Numbered from the stretch's first letter, positions 11,517-24,054 are shown. The stretch is 64,000 nucleotides of DNA from Amphirosellinia nigrospora (GCA_004123355.1 SCHM01000004.1:4549974-4613973); one strand, 5' to 3'. Numbers and translations are program-made. The notes: generated by a model not told the origin, from the sequence alone.

Positions 11517-13971
11517 ATGGGTTCCAACCTCGACAATGTCGCCAACCTGCCGCTCAACGACCCGCCCCCAAATCCTCTTTTTTCTCCCGGCTCACCGCTC
11601 CTATACGCTCCCGCTCCCGTAATCTCGCCGATTTCCATATCCGTCTGAAAGAGCCGCATCGTCAATATTCCGCCGGCGATCACGTCCACGGCTACGTTAT
11701 TCTCTCCGTCGTCAAGCCCATTCGAGTGACGCACCTGACCGTCGCATTACATGGCTATGTCCGTGCTTTTAAGAACGCAAGCGCCGCTTCCCAACTTGCC
11801 TCGGTCAATCCTGCTATCATATCACAGGGGGGTCGCAATGGTCGCTACCATGGAAATGGGCACGCTTCCCTTTTCCAAGACGAGATCGTTTTGTGTGGTG
11901 AAGGGAGACTGGAGGCCTCACGATGGGAGTTCGAGTTTGATCTTCAATTCCCCGACCTAGAACTACCGAGTAGCATCGATGTATGGGCGTCCCGCTGCAT
12001 TGGCTCATCTCATTAAACTGGCTAACGAATTGCTTGAATAGTTCGAAAGAGGCACTATTGGTTATTTTGTGACAGCGACGTTGACTCGCCCGACAGCTAT
12101 AGCCCCTACCTCCAGTTGCGAGACCAGAGTCTCCCTGGTAGAAAAGGTTGATGTGGGGTTAGTTGTTCCGCCCAGGGAACGCAAAGTCTTCTTACAAACT
12201 ATGAAAAGGCGAGTGAAGAAAGGCAAGTCGGTCGCCGCAGCTGTGACAGCAGCGACCAAAGGCCACCCAACTTGGGTCGAGTTAGCGGAGCCGTTATCGG
12301 ACAGAGAGTCGACAAGGGTTACGGGGAGCCCAAACAACAGCGCGATGAATCTAGGCAATCCAACACCGGCAGGCGTCGAGGATTTGCCACATAACCCGGT
12401 TTCAGCCGATGTGCAAAGCGAGATCAGCGGCGAGAGTGCTGTGAGCAACCACAGTGCTTCTTATAGTATACGAGCTACAGACGCTAGTGGTGAGTCTGCT
12501 GCAGGGAGCAAACACTCAGGACACGACGAGAGAGAGATCACCGCCACAGTCGAGCTACTCAAAGGCGGTTGCCTACCGGGGACTTGGTGCCAGTGAGAAT
12601 CAAGGTTGAGCACAACCGTTACATGAAGAGCTTACATGGTATTATTGTAACGCTCTACAGGCAAGGCCGTGTGGATTATGCTCCTCCAATGTCGTCATTC
12701 ACAGGACTTTCCGAGGAGGACGCAAAAAAATTAGAGCGAGATGAATATTATCCTAGGTCGAAGACGGGACTTGGCGGCCTGTCCTTATCTTCCGCAGGTT
12801 CATGTAGTGTCTTTCGGAAAGACCTTTCACAGGCCGTAGCTCCTCTCATCATCGACCCATCCACACTCACTGCAAACATCACAACTGCAGTCAGAGTCCC
12901 GGAGGACGCTTTTCCCAGCATTAGGAATGTGCCAGGAGGTTTGATCACCTTCAAATATCATATTGAGGTCATCGTTGACCTTGGCGGCAAACTGGTTGGT
13001 CCCTCAAGCGGCGCTACACAGGCACAGCAGCCCAATCGGATTGTCTCCTCCGCTTCTGTACGGGGTACGTACGGCCTCGACATGAACTTGATGACAAACT
13101 GGAATGGCGCCATTGTAGATACCGATCACATTAGACGCCAAAAAGGAGTTATTTCTGTCTCGTTTGAAGTTGTTGTTGGGACTACAGACAGCTCAAGATC
13201 CGAGGAAAAGCCGCCGTACGCCCCTCTTCGCCGGCACAAGCTCCTTTTCAGCTGAACCGCCTAATGAGCAGGAAGCGTACGACTATGACTGGCAGAACGG
13301 TGGTAATGGTGATGCTGATGACCAGGAAGGATATGATTCCAGTGGGTATCAACTACACCCTCAATATTATTCCCTGTGACATCACCGCAAACAGCGCATT
13401 ATGATTTTCAAACCCATGACACACAAGTTCCCATTTACGTCCCACCCCCAGAAATTGCCGATGAAGGCAATCTTACAGACAAAGAACGTGCCCGGCGGGC
13501 CGAGCACCGATTACTCCCAAGCCAGCCTTCTCTCCAACACCCCGAAGCAGAGGCTGGCCCGTCACAACCTTCAGCTCCAGATCGACCGCCATATTTGTTA
13601 GCCCACGACCCGCCCCTACCAACTTAGGGTCACATCTTGGTGCAAATGGTGAGGAGGGAGGAGAACCGTCTGCTCCCTCATTAGGGGACCTAGGAGTCAG
13701 CTCCTCTGAGCATCGTACTGGAGATAAGCAAGAACTGGAGCGGCAAAGACTACTAGCAGAAGCAAGCGCACCCTATACCTGATGATTGCGATGGCGGAGG
13801 ACCTTCTGCCCTAATTCCAATCGGACCGTATTGCCTCGAAGGTGTCATGAACCGTCGGCACCAATCTTGGATGAAGATAGCAGCCATGATACTGGCGGCC
13901 ATTATGATAACATGACAGGGACATCCGGCACGTTGAGCGCCTCAGAGCCGCTACCAAGATATGAACGGTGA
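11517..13971 (+). CDS. palF: PalF/RIM8 arrestin-like pH-response regulator, frame-disrupted
   Basis: PalF is the arrestin-related partner of the 7TM sensor PalH in the ambient alkaline pH (PacC) pathway at the plasma membrane. The start is ATG 11517 (MGSNLDNVAN). The arrestin N-domain reads LADFHIRLKEPHRQY, VVKPIRVTHLTVALHGYVR, SLFQDEIVL and SSIDFERGTI; a 61-nt intron (11981-12041) separates SSID from FERGT. The C-domain has ITATVELLKGGCLPG, YYPRSKTGLGGLSLS, FRKDLSQAVAPLIIDP and RVPEDAFPSI. The tail keeps PPPEIADEGNLTDKERARRA and ends EPLPRYER. This is full family order. Frames break near 11610, 12580 (one G short in CCGGGGAC), 13230, 13370 and 13640-13790. The frame after 12569 is clean for about 660 nt. 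Identity is secure; integrity is not. Confidence 0.88.
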
Positions 13972-14767
13972 TATTGTAGGAATAGGGGCCAGATTCAACG
14001 ATAGCACAAGGCCAGACGTTGAACAGATGTTAGGCTAAAAGGAAGGCACCGACGTCTAACATATGCGTCACTTGGGAAAATTAGCATTTGCATCGATCCA
14101 GGCGGATTTTTTTGTTAACTATATTTTTGTGCTATATATTAGCGGTGACCGACTCGGGTCATATTTCTGGATAGGATAAATGAGACGAATGAACACATTA
14201 GAAGACGGCCGTTCTAAGACATCGACGCACTATTTTTGGTATTCCTTTCCCCCTCCCAACCTTCTAATCCATGCCCCAACTAGTCCTACAATGCTTCTTG
14301 TAGCGTAAACTTCCCTGGTCAGCCGAAGCTTCAACAGCCATTCTCTTCTTGAGTGACCCCGATAGCTGTTTGTGACACTTGGCTGAATTTGTTAGAGTTG
14401 AATAGCAGTAGAAAGGTATGAGTAGTTACCTAAGTAACTGTAGACTTAAATTAAACAACTCTAGGAATGGACTCAATGGAAATGTGAATAACTAGAGTTT
14501 ACAAAATAGTCTTTGATCACGATAATTTCTTTATGACTGAAAGCCGTGAGCATATAACATTATTTAACATAGCGCATTGTTCCTAACAATGGTCTATTAT
14601 ACGCGAATTATACAAAGAATTGAACCTGAACAAAAGCCCTACTCGCTTTCAACTTCCCCCTGAGTGCGGAAACGCCTCCCATAAAGTGCCCTGACTGCCA
14701 ACGCCTAGTCAAGGGAGGATTAGAGCACATTCCCCATTGCAATATACAACATCACAACAACTAAGCT
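13972..14767. other. Intergenic, palF 3' side
   Basis: AT-richer sequence with no ORF above threshold and no recognisable element. It probably contains the palF 3' UTR and the promoter of the downstream RING gene. Confidence 0.5.
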
Positions 14768-15597
14768 ATGGCGCACTTTGGAAATCGAGTAGAAATGCTC
14801 ACAGCAGTGAATTTCGTCGAGAGTCAATTTCCAAACCGCCAGGCTCCCTACGCACCACATAATAATGGGGGAATGTATAATCCCGCACACTCACACCCAC
14901 CGCGGAATGACCTCCTACCGCCCCCGGGTATCCCGGCGGACGAATATTGTCGCAGCTTGCCAGATTTTCCTCCGCCGGGCTTAGTACGCATTCATCCCCT
15001 ACCCCGGCCCCCCTTCGCGTAATTAACAACGAAAATGCTTCTCTTTTTGGCGATTTCGCCATTACCTCGACGAGAGGGTAGATGAAGAGGGAAAGCTAGT
15101 TGTCTTCGATTTCACTTGTTGTATCTGCCTGGAGAGTAAGCTCCAGGTCTCTGATAGGGTTGTAGCTAACGGGCCAGATCACCCATGCGAGCAGCTCTCC
15201 GTCCTGCCGTGCGGGCACTTCATCGGGGCGGATTGTTTATACGAGTGGCTGGTATCGGGGCACACCATGGCGAGCTGCCCCTCTGCCGCTTCGAGCTGGT
15301 TTATTCCTGCGGCCACGCCATCAACCCCCGCGAGTATAACCCCTTGGGATACAGGCGGGCGCAGATTCCCCAAACGTTGCCAGAGGGCGGGCTTATTCCG
15401 CTCTCTTGTCCCGCTTGTTTTGAGGCCTGTATCGGCGATACCCTTAATAGGCTACGGGGATGCTGTTTCCCACTGGAGTCGTCCCTGGGGATCTCCAGTA
15501 TTCTGATTCGGTGCAGATACTGCAGAGCACGTCCGAGCAGTTTAAACGCAGGGTTTTGGATTTCACGACGATGAGTGAGCATTACATTCGTTGGTAA
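14768..15597 (+). CDS. RING-finger protein (paralogue 1), frame-disrupted
   Basis: Likely E3 ubiquitin ligase of a short fungal RING family. The start ATG 14768 opens a Pro-rich N-terminal region (APHNNGG, PPRNDLLPPPGIP). Reading across frame changes near 15015 and 15050 gives VFDFTCCICLESK, then LPCGHFIGADCLYEWL, then (change near 15282) CPLCRFELVYSCGHAINP and LPEGGLIPLSCPACFEACIG. The Cys/His spacing is that of a RING (C-x2-C, CGH, C-x2-C) followed by a second Cys-rich module SCGH...CPAC. A further change near 15475 leads to FTTMSEHYIRW and stop TAA 15595-15597. At least four 1-nt indels interrupt it. It is related in layout to the intact RING gene at 18067. Confidence 0.65.
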
Positions 15598-16175
15598 TGT
15601 TCCGCCATTATACACTAACTAACTCGAGAGCCTGCCGTGATGTTTTAGGACAGCGTCGTCGTGTAGGGTTTATCATGATATTATAAGCTAACTAACCGTT
15701 AGAAGATGACGGCTTCTATTTGTGCCGGTGCACCAGTCAAAACAAATCAAATAATGTTTCTTGTCTTGTTTCCTCTGCCGCGGCCATATAATTAATAGTT
15801 TGTTTCAAGTTGAGGTTCCCGTTTGTTTAAGTTAAGCGAGTTGATTGGATAAATAAAAGTTTGAAATATTGTTTTTGCGTACAGATGACTTGGATGATAA
15901 GGTAAATCGTTACCAACTATATGTAAGTGTGTTGCCTGTAATCTTCCAGTCACCTAACGAGGGATTCTTTCTAAAATAATTTACAAGTAGTTATAGAAGA
16001 GCCATCTAGCGAAGCTTATGAGACGACTATCTTGATGGAGGGCCATATCTTCTCTAAATAAAGAATCATAAAATTATAGTCGTATTGTAGTACTTATTAT
16101 CATACTAGGCCTAGTCACAAGCCATGCCACTCCCAGCCGTGAAATTATCCTTGGTTTCATCGTAGTACTAGCTAC
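15598..16175. other. Intergenic between convergent genes
   Basis: AT-rich spacer between the stop of the RING gene (+) and the stop of the Nudix gene (-). Nothing else recognised. Confidence 0.5.
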
Positions 16176-16908
16176 TCAGATATTGATCTCAGGCTCGCGG
16201 TCCCAGTCAATACGCCGGGTTTTCTCTCGGTCATACAAGCTGACTAGCGAAGCAAAGACGGGTTTGCCAGGTGCCTCGCCAAGGCTCATTTTCTCGGCGT
16301 CTTCCCGAACGAGGGTGCTCCAATGCCAGTCCGTCCATTCGGGATTGTTATCCTGGCCGCAGTCCGCGTGATTAGTTACAATGATGACTACAATGGAATC
16401 AAGGACTTTAGGCATGATCCATCCATACCTCTGAAGGTTGTTTGCCTGTGGGGGGAAAGCCACAGAAAACAAATAGAGTGACGTAGTGCTCGCCTTCGAT
16501 CACGTCCTCCGTCGTGCGGATGATGGCCTCGGCTGTCACCTCGAGGCCGGTCTGCTCGCGCACGACGCGCGATGCGCAAGTCAGGATTCGCTCTCCGCTT
16601 TGGAGGAGGCCGCATGGGTATGAGTAAGTTCCTTCATACCGTGGTTAGACGCGTGGCAGGTAAAAAGGGCCATCGGCTAGGTATGTGCTCACCAGAGCCA
16701 GGTGCAATAAGGCGCTTTCCAACCAGAAAGTTGATACCTCTAGATCGAGGCATATCTCAGGAATCATGCTATCATCGCCGCCCACCATTCCTGCCACAAG
16801 GATTCGAGGAGGAGCGGGTTCGGGGCGCCGAAGTAGACCTAGGTCGGTCTTGATGCTCGAAGCGTGCTCCTCATCCTTTGACTTTTGGGTTCTTCGGCGC
16901 TTGGGCAT
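16176..16908 (-). CDS. Nudix hydrolase-like protein with an altered Nudix box
   Basis: The start is ATG 16908 (MPKRRRTQKSK). A frame step near 16730 leads into NFLVGKRLIAPGSG. A 61-nt intron (16632-16692, branch-like CTAAC, ending AG) joins this to GTYSYPCGLLQSGERIL, giving the usual Nudix order VGKR..GT...P.G..E.GE. The box then reads RVVREQTGL where the family motif is REUxEExGU, so two of the three metal-binding Glu positions are Val and Gln. HYVTLFVFCGF and, after another frame step near 16410, WTDWHWSTLV follow, matching the C-terminal strands. The protein ends at 16176. It may be a pseudo-enzyme, or a decaying gene given the indels. Confidence 0.6.
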
Positions 16909-18066
16909 CGTGAATGTAGTATAAGTATTTCTCTTAAATGATAGTTGGTGTGATGCCGTTACATGATGAAACGGATTACTGACGCGATATCGGGCTTTAT
17001 AATGCAAGGCACAGTGTAGGCGATGATGCAAGGGAAGGGGATTGACTCTGGGTAGAGCGCGCCCGTGCTCGGTACGTACCTTTGGTGGACGCGCTCACAA
17101 AGGTACCTAATGATGCGTGGTCACGAGGATAAGCTACAAAATCAATGGGTCACAGGTCTGGGACATGCAGAGAAAAGGCAAGGTATTGGTCGAGATCGCC
17201 TCAGGTAGTACGAAACGCCTTCAGCACAAGCCCTTATCACAACGTCTGGGGTTACCTACGTGAAAGTTAGAATCGAACCATTTTATAAAATAAAAGAAAT
17301 ATTCCGCCGGTGGCGTGGAACTGCTGCACCGCCATAAATTGTTTGCGCTGTGTGCAGTGCTATCTATTTGTCATTGTGTTATTACTCCAAGCAACAAATA
17401 TATCAAACATGCCTAGACAATTAGTCAGTTTGCAAACAAATTTATTCTTTATATGAATAAGTGTTGCCTGCAATTTCTGACGTCCTGTCTATGCTGCATT
17501 CTGTCGACATGTACCTAGCAATATGCTCAATAAACTACCCGATACCAGACCCTTATTAATATGCGCGTTGTATCTGCAGCGACAACATCATCGGATTGCC
17601 AACTAGTGTTCAAGACTTGTGGGCATAACTCTACTCTACTTAGGGCTATCTATTGTCGTTGTAGACTTGATTTTATATCTTCAATATTTTCACATCAACA
17701 CGGGCACTCGCACTCATCTCTTCTTGGTAGCTCCTTTGTCCTGGATTTATTAGTTATACTAGTTAACAAGTAGATATACTCTCATACAAATAACTCGCAT
17801 ACCGCCATTGACAAACATTTACAATTACCTACTTAGATTGCAATCACCACGTCGTGCTTGTGAAACTTCACTTCCACATCTTCTACACAAACCTACAAGC
17901 CAAAATGCTGTTCATCTATAAATACCAACTCTTCTCAAACCCTCGGTTCCCTTCTCCTTTATTTATTTGATCAATCACTCCTATACAGATCCCTCTTACA
18001 CCGGCCTATTCTACATAAATACCATCGACGCTGGGATTTTCTCGCGCACAACTTCTCAGGATAACA
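16909..18066. other. Divergent promoter region, Nudix (-) / RING (+)
   Basis: About 1.2 kb without a gene. The last 150 bases before 18067 are pyrimidine-rich (CTTCTC, TCCCTCTTAC), typical of a fungal promoter/5' leader. Confidence 0.45.
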
Positions 18067-19435
18067 ATGGCAATCAACCTAGAGGACAGGTATGATACTG
18101 GTGGCACTTTAATTCTCATGTGACACCTGTTAGAGCTCTCGCTGACTCTTAGGTTCGATAGCTACGTGCCCAACCTGTTCCCTTACTTCACATCTAGCGG
18201 TAAGATGCTAGAAAACGTAAACATCTCCGTTGAGTGCGGCATATGTGGGACGGGGCTTGCAATCACCCAGCCAGCCGACAAAGACCATGAAACCTTCGCC
18301 AGTGAGTAATCTTCAGGGCTATTATCTTTTCTTTCTTCAGCAATTTATTGAGTGACAAATTACCACCCCACATCAGAATCATGACCGGAAGTTCTAATTC
18401 CTCACGAGCCGCACTCCAAATGACGATGACTGACCCCATGTGTTTTAGTGCTGCCATGCGGCCATATCTTCGGCTACCACTGCATAAAGAGCTGGTTTAA
18501 GCAGATGGCCAACTGCCCACACTGTCGCAAGGCTATGGCGCACAGAATCTGTGGCCACGACACACCTCTCAAAGAGATGCATGGGGGGCCTGGATTTAAC
18601 ATCCGCCGGGATCTCCCATTAGTGGTAGGCCAGCTGGAACTACCTGGTTTATGTACCGGGTGCCAGCCTAGCCTTAGCGAGGTTGACGAGAATGACAATA
18701 ACACGCAATTCGACATATGCGAGTATTTGTCGTATAATCGGCCTGGCGCAGGTAACCCGGCATTGCGTCCTGTCAACTTCATACCGTCCGGACCGCACAG
18801 TTATAGAGATGTCCAGATTCGTTTGGAAGAGTGGCCGAGAGAGACCCTTCCGCACCCTCAGTCAACGGCCAATAATCGGCTCTTATCGCATCCTGCTGAG
18901 TTCGACCTGCTATCATGGTTGGCGTATGGTGACGAATGGTCGGGTAGGCATCTCAGTCTCCTAACAGTTTCCGTCATGTGATTCATACAATATGGCACTA
19001 GAGGATATCTACCTCTTTTATCACAAATTCCTAAGAATACTCTGAATCTTCTCTTTAAATTGACATTGTGATGCTGATCACTAACTCCTGATATGTAGTC
19101 GAGAGCGTCCCTCCGACACCCGTACGCCAATGAGCGATGATCTACCTTTGCGTGTATACTGTCACGGAGTAAAAACGGCGCCATTGACACCCGAGAGTAT
19201 TGACAATGCATACACGCGCTTCTACGCGATAGATACCTCGTCCGAGTTTGCGCCTTCAGGAAGGAAGTACGAGCTAATCGGGGAGCCTGTTGTCGGCTGG
19301 GACAACATGATAATAATCCCTAGTACACGATCACAGAAGGAGAAGACGCGAAAGGAGAAAAGTGGGTGGGTTTGGTACTATTTGGGCTTTTATAGTATTT
19401 TGATATCTGACATAGCGATGGCGTTTTCTGCATAG
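18067..19435 (+). CDS. RING-finger protein (paralogue 2)
   Basis: Likely E3 ubiquitin ligase. Exon 1 is 18067-18089 (MAINLEDR), exon 2 18153-18301 and exon 3 from 18449; both introns are GT..AG and keep the frame. The RING is split by intron 2: VECGICGTGL in exon 2, then LPCGHIFGYHCIKSWF and NCPHCRKAM in exon 3, followed by a second Cys/His patch (RICGHD ... LCTGCQP). Exon 3 is open to 18981. A further open piece at 19130-19435 (MSDDLPLRVYCHGVK ... WVWYYLGF) probably forms the last exon: a donor-like GTAGG at 18941 and an acceptor ATGTAG before 19100 exist, but the phase fits only if one G is missing at the junction. If exon 3 simply reads on, the protein ends at 18981. Unlike its neighbour, exons 1-3 are free of frameshifts. 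Confidence 0.7.
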
Positions 19436-20425
19436 GGGGCCGTTTGGTGGATGGTATTTGGAAGATACCTAAGTGGTTTTCATAGAGTTGGATGACACGG
19501 GCTTCTTTTTTTCTTATTTTCACTAAAACGAGAAGCTTATAGCTATCAAAAGAGCGTTTGGTGCCGAGACAAAAGATTTAGCGATGAGAAACTCGTTCTT
19601 CAGTGCAGTTACGATAAGGTGATGTAGTTGAATCGTATCGAGCCACCATAGGAATTGGAGTACTGAGGTATAAACTTGAAAATGGTAATTTGAGCTGTGT
19701 TTGCCAATAGTTTCTGACTGAGGTATAAGTCTAAGTATATTTATCCTACATAGTATATATGGATGGTGTCAGGGACTAGATATATTTCGAGACTGATCAA
19801 CAAATAAACCTTTACCCGAATTGTAACAGTACCCTTACTTTCCTATTAACTGGCATCGCGCTAAAGCATCATCATCTTATAGACCGGCACCTATATCCGT
19901 ATACTCTAGGTTTGTTCATGTGCGGGATTGACTTTCTTATAGTAGAAAGTCGCGGCGACATGCGACATATGATATAGACAGGTAAGACAGGTACTTAGTG
20001 GTGGGGTTTACGGTACTTAGCAGGCGGGTGTGGGGACGGTGGGCGCTAATGCTAAACCTTGGGGAAATTTTATTTTTAGTCATATTTCTTGCCTCAATAC
20101 CAGACTTACCAGACTTATCCTGCCGCGACATTTAAACGACTTGACTAGGCTCCACGGCGTCAACAATTAGCGACGTGCAACACCGTGGATCGAAGAACTC
20201 TCCCCTTGCTCCCGAATCGCAATACTCGTCATATATAAGCTAAATTATAGCTCGGGCTTGCGGACACGCTTGGGAAGCTAGCATTGAGGAGGAGGAAGTG
20301 CCATGAGGGAGGGCCGATTGCCTGCAGCGACTTGCTATGATGGGAGCCCTGGGACGATGTGGGTGAGATGAGCATGCTTCAACACGCACATAGACACCCG
20401 CCTGTATATTAACTGTTATAGAATC
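19436..20425. other. Intergenic, nothing recognisable
   Basis: Short AT-rich ORFs only, no RNA gene or repeat recognised. The true start of the downstream exonuclease may lie at its right edge. Confidence 0.45.
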
Positions 20426-21887
20426 TTGTACAGGCCCCATAGCTTCCGTCTTTTGGGCCCTGCTCGCTCCAGCCTTACTCCAATCTGCAGCATCGAGGCA
20501 CCACGTGTGTTATATCAGAATGGGAGCACGGTAGGAACCGTCACTGTGCCTCACCCGCGCCATTTCTCTGCCAGCGGGTGGCACAACTCCGGGGGCCCCA
20601 GGGCCCATCGCGCACGACGCAAGCAACACACGCAACGCAAGAAAATCGCCGAGGGAGCCGAGAGTGGCAAGGCGATCGGTGTTCCAAAAGAACTAAGGCC
20701 AAAAACCTTAAGGTCAACAACGATGCGCCGCAAATTCAAATGGGCCTCAGCGGGAATGCATGAAGATGATGTGAACTACCTCTCGAGTCCCCTCCTCGAC
20801 AGCAGTCTTCGCGCGTCCGAACGCTTTCCCGTCATACCGGAAATGCTCGATTCCGATACCCAGACAAAGATCCCTGCCACACTCAACCCGCACAACCCCG
20901 AAAACGAAGCGCCGTTTGATTCGCATGATCCGCTTGACCCTGAAAACCCCACCCCCCTTAAAAAGTACGGCGCGCTCGTCATCGACTGTGAGATGGTCGG
21001 GGTGAAAGGCGGCGAACAGGGCCTTGTGAACATCGCAGTCATAGACTTCTTCACCGGTGGCATTCTGCTGCGCAGCCTCGTGAGGCCGTCGGGCCATATT
21101 ACCGACTGGCGCAAAAACATCACGGGCTACAATAAGGCGAAGTTCCAAGAGGCCATTAAGAAAGGGAAAGTGCTCTCCGGGTGGAGGAGGTGCGCGAACT
21201 GATTCTCAACTCGTCGAACTCCAAGACCATCTTCATCGGGCACTCGCTAGCCAGCGATCTTCGCGTCCTGCGCATCGCGACCGACTGCGTTGTTGACTCC
21301 ATGGTGATGATGTCACGCGCCGTGTTTGGGGACGTGCAGAAGTTCCCGCGCCACTGGAGCCTGAAGACTGCGTGTAAGGAACTGTTGGGCGTGGAGGTGC
21401 AGAACAAGCGCGGCCCGCATAGTCCCGTCGAGGACGCCTTCGCAACGCGAGAGCTCGTGCTCCAGTGCGTGTTACAACCGCTGAAGTTGACACAGTGGGC
21501 GGAGAACACCCGTGCGCAACTAACGCAAATAGTGGAGAAGGAGCGGGCCGCAGAGGAAGCAAAGCTCGAGAAGAAGAAACGTAGGAAAGCTGAGAGGGAG
21601 AGTATGACTCCCGAGCAACGTGCGGAAAGGGTGGCCAAAAAGCAAGGGAATTGGAAGAGAAAATTTTGGCAAAAAAGGCAAAAGCGGTAGCAAAATTTGA
21701 GCTAAAACAGCTTAGATTAGCTAAGAAGAGGGAGAGGAAAGCATTACAGAAACAGAAAGAGGAGGCAAGAGCTCAGATAGTGCAAGAAAGAGCTGAGCAA
21801 AGGCAGAGAGACCATGAAAGAGCCCGGCAAGCGTGGAAAAGAGCTCAGGAAGAGCAGGAAAGGGAAAGGATAGGGGATCCTAGCTAA
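20426..21887 (+). CDS. DEDDh RNA exonuclease (REXO4-like), two frameshifts
   Basis: 3'-5' exonuclease family acting on structured RNA such as pre-rRNA. The open frame begins without ATG at 20426; the first in-frame ATG is 20723 (MRRKFKWASAG), so an upstream exon or start may be missed. Exonuclease motifs in order: I, LVIDCEMVGV (D,E); II, IGHSLASDLRVL (D); III, RGPHSPVEDAFATREL (H,D). The C-terminal third is a long Lys/Glu/Arg-rich helix, probably coiled coil or RNA-binding. The frame breaks after KKGKVLSG at 21179-21181 (GGG where GGGG restores VEEVRELI) and again near 21645, after which the charged helix continues to 21887. Identity to the DEDDh class is sure; the REXO4 subfamily is likely. 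Confidence 0.8.
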
Positions 21888-22469
21888 ACGCATGTTTTGG
21901 GCAAGAAACACCTGCAAACAGATGCATGGAACGACGGGAGTAAACATAGCTTAACTCGCGCTTCTGCACAATCCACCCTACTCTACTCACGATGCTATTT
22001 CAACGCACATAGTTGAAACTAGCACAGCGCTAGCTACCTACAACCAGCGTGTAAATAGATATACCAGATATAATAACAGCTACTTACATCCCTGGCATAG
22101 ATAGGGAAAAATGGCTTGCTAACTGTAGTATATCCCGTCTAACAATTCCCTAAATATTATGTCTATTTTACAAGCTGATGTGATGACTAACGGCGGCGCT
22201 GTGGCGCAGAACTCCATTTTCGGATCCCAAAATCTCTAGCCTTGGAGGCTAAGGTTTCATATTAATACTTCGTCATTTATATGCAGTTTTTACTCATCCG
22301 TTAGAAGTGGGGCTGTCATACTACTTCTGCACTGGCTAGTTTGGTTAATTTTCTTTTTGAATTGATAGTCGTGGATTGAGGGGCAACTATATGATTGAAT
22401 CAACTCCTACGCACCAAGCGAGGTCTAGCCGTTATCATAACCTCAGGCACACCTCCTGTATTCCACGGG
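21888..22469. other. Intergenic between convergent genes
   Basis: No coding or RNA signature found between the exonuclease stop and the F-box gene stop. Confidence 0.5.
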
Positions 22470-24054
22470 TTATAAATCTCTACAGTGGTACGTGTTTTTC
22501 CGCTCAAATTGGATATAGGGCGGTTCCCACTGGGGGAATCTTCGAAGGGGCTCTCCCGTCTTGAGAACCAGCGTGCTCAACTTCGACGACGACCGCCATT
22601 TGAAGAATTGTTGTCCCACCCCTTTGGCAGAGTTCTCGTCTAATATGGGTTGTATGTAGAAGTGTCGATCCGGATCCGATCTTCTGGCCTTCACTACGGC
22701 CTGTAGGCCTAACTCGAGATGTAGTGTCAGACGCCGAAGGTTTTTGAATCCCGTCGCGAGCGCTTTTAAAAAGGGCTCGGGCTGTGGTCGTATCATGTTA
22801 GCCGGCTCTCCTACTCTAGGATTATCGATTCCGCTTACCCATTCGCCATCTCGGTAGAGGTCGAGCTCCAGTGTCTCGAGATTAGCGCAGCTCTTGTCAA
22901 GCTCTTGAAGCTGCTCGACATCGAAGGTCGGCCTCGGAATTTCCCACTTTGAACGCTCGAATGGGTGCAGCCACAGATGCTTCAAGCCCGGGTGGTTTCC
23001 GATTGGCCTTACTGGAACGTGGTATCCCTTGATCGTCAGGCTCTCCAGGGAGGTGAAAGTAGTTAGGAAATGTTCCAACGGCGGGCAGTCAGTCTTTCGG
23101 TCGGCATCCGTGTAAACTTGAACCTTCAGGTCCCGTAAGGATGTGGCGTGACTCGCAGCTAGTCTCAAGAAGTCCGCCGTAGATCGAGGCCCAAGGGCGA
23201 GTGATCTCAGTTTCGACCACTGAAACTTTGCGTGCCAGTGGCCCAGTCAGCTTCCCTATTCCCGTACCCACTAAGTGACATCTCTTCCAATGGTGGGAAG
23301 CTTCTGTCGTCATAAAACCGGAAGGAGTTCACCGTTTCATACCGCGGCCGGTAAATTCTGCAACCGCCATAACCGCCAACAGTCTCAAAGGAAAACGATT
23401 TGAGGTTAGGACAGGCGAACAGGAGCTCCTGGATGCCTAGAACATGCAAGTTTGGTCCTTGGGTTACGTCTAAAGGATTTACTTTGGCTGCAAGGCTAAC
23501 AACATTTGGCAAGTCGTATTCGATAGGTCGCTGGCCATTTTCATTAAGAAGGTAAAGCGATATTCCTCTATCAGGTCTGACAAGGTCTCGCAAGGCTTCC
23601 TGTGTCAACTGACCCTGATCCTACGATGATAGTGTGATTAGCATCATACGCTTCATATGCTGGGGCTTGTAATTCATACTTGACCCGCTGTAAATTCGGA
23701 AGGGAATCAACAAGGGCTACTAATCGCTTCTCCATCTCACCTAACTGGCAAGCGAAATCTATCTCATGGACTGCGTTCCTGAACTGCTCACTTCTGGGGT
23801 CCAGTAGCCGATATGATAGAAATTGGATGCTTTACCCTTCATATCACGTCTATCGTTGGGGCTGACCAAGGGCACGACCTTATATAGATGGGGGATGGCC
23901 ATGTCGAACCAAGCGCGCGATGTTAGGCAGACGTTGCAAAGATCCTTGAGACTATCTATCTGTAACGTGTTCGTTAGACATTGTAAATGTAGGTAAGTTA
24001 GGAGAGTGATGCATATACTTGATCAAGAATGAGGCGCCATATGTCGCGATTCAT
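22470..24054 (-). CDS. F-box / leucine-rich-type protein, frame-disrupted
   Basis: Probable SCF ubiquitin-ligase substrate adaptor. Exon 1 is 24019-24054 (MNRDIWRLILDQ); a 59-nt GT..AG intron (23960-24018) splits the F-box exactly, giving LILDQ-IDSLKDLCNVCLTSR. AWFDMAIPHLYK completes the motif. The downstream region has the repeating Leu/Asn spacing of fungal F-box C-termini (CPNLKSFSFE, LESLTIKGYH, CANLETLELDL, FKNLRRLTLHLEL, KLSTLVLKTG). Frames change near 23750, 23620 and 23210; the last 700 nt to 22470 are open. Target unknown. The pattern fits the window's indel problem or true decay, since F-box genes turn over rapidly. Confidence 0.65.

Noticed and set aside
20747-21148. Long minus-strand ORFs opposite the exonuclease
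   Set aside because: They mirror the codons of the DEDDh gene (GC-rich antisense frames) and show no family signature.
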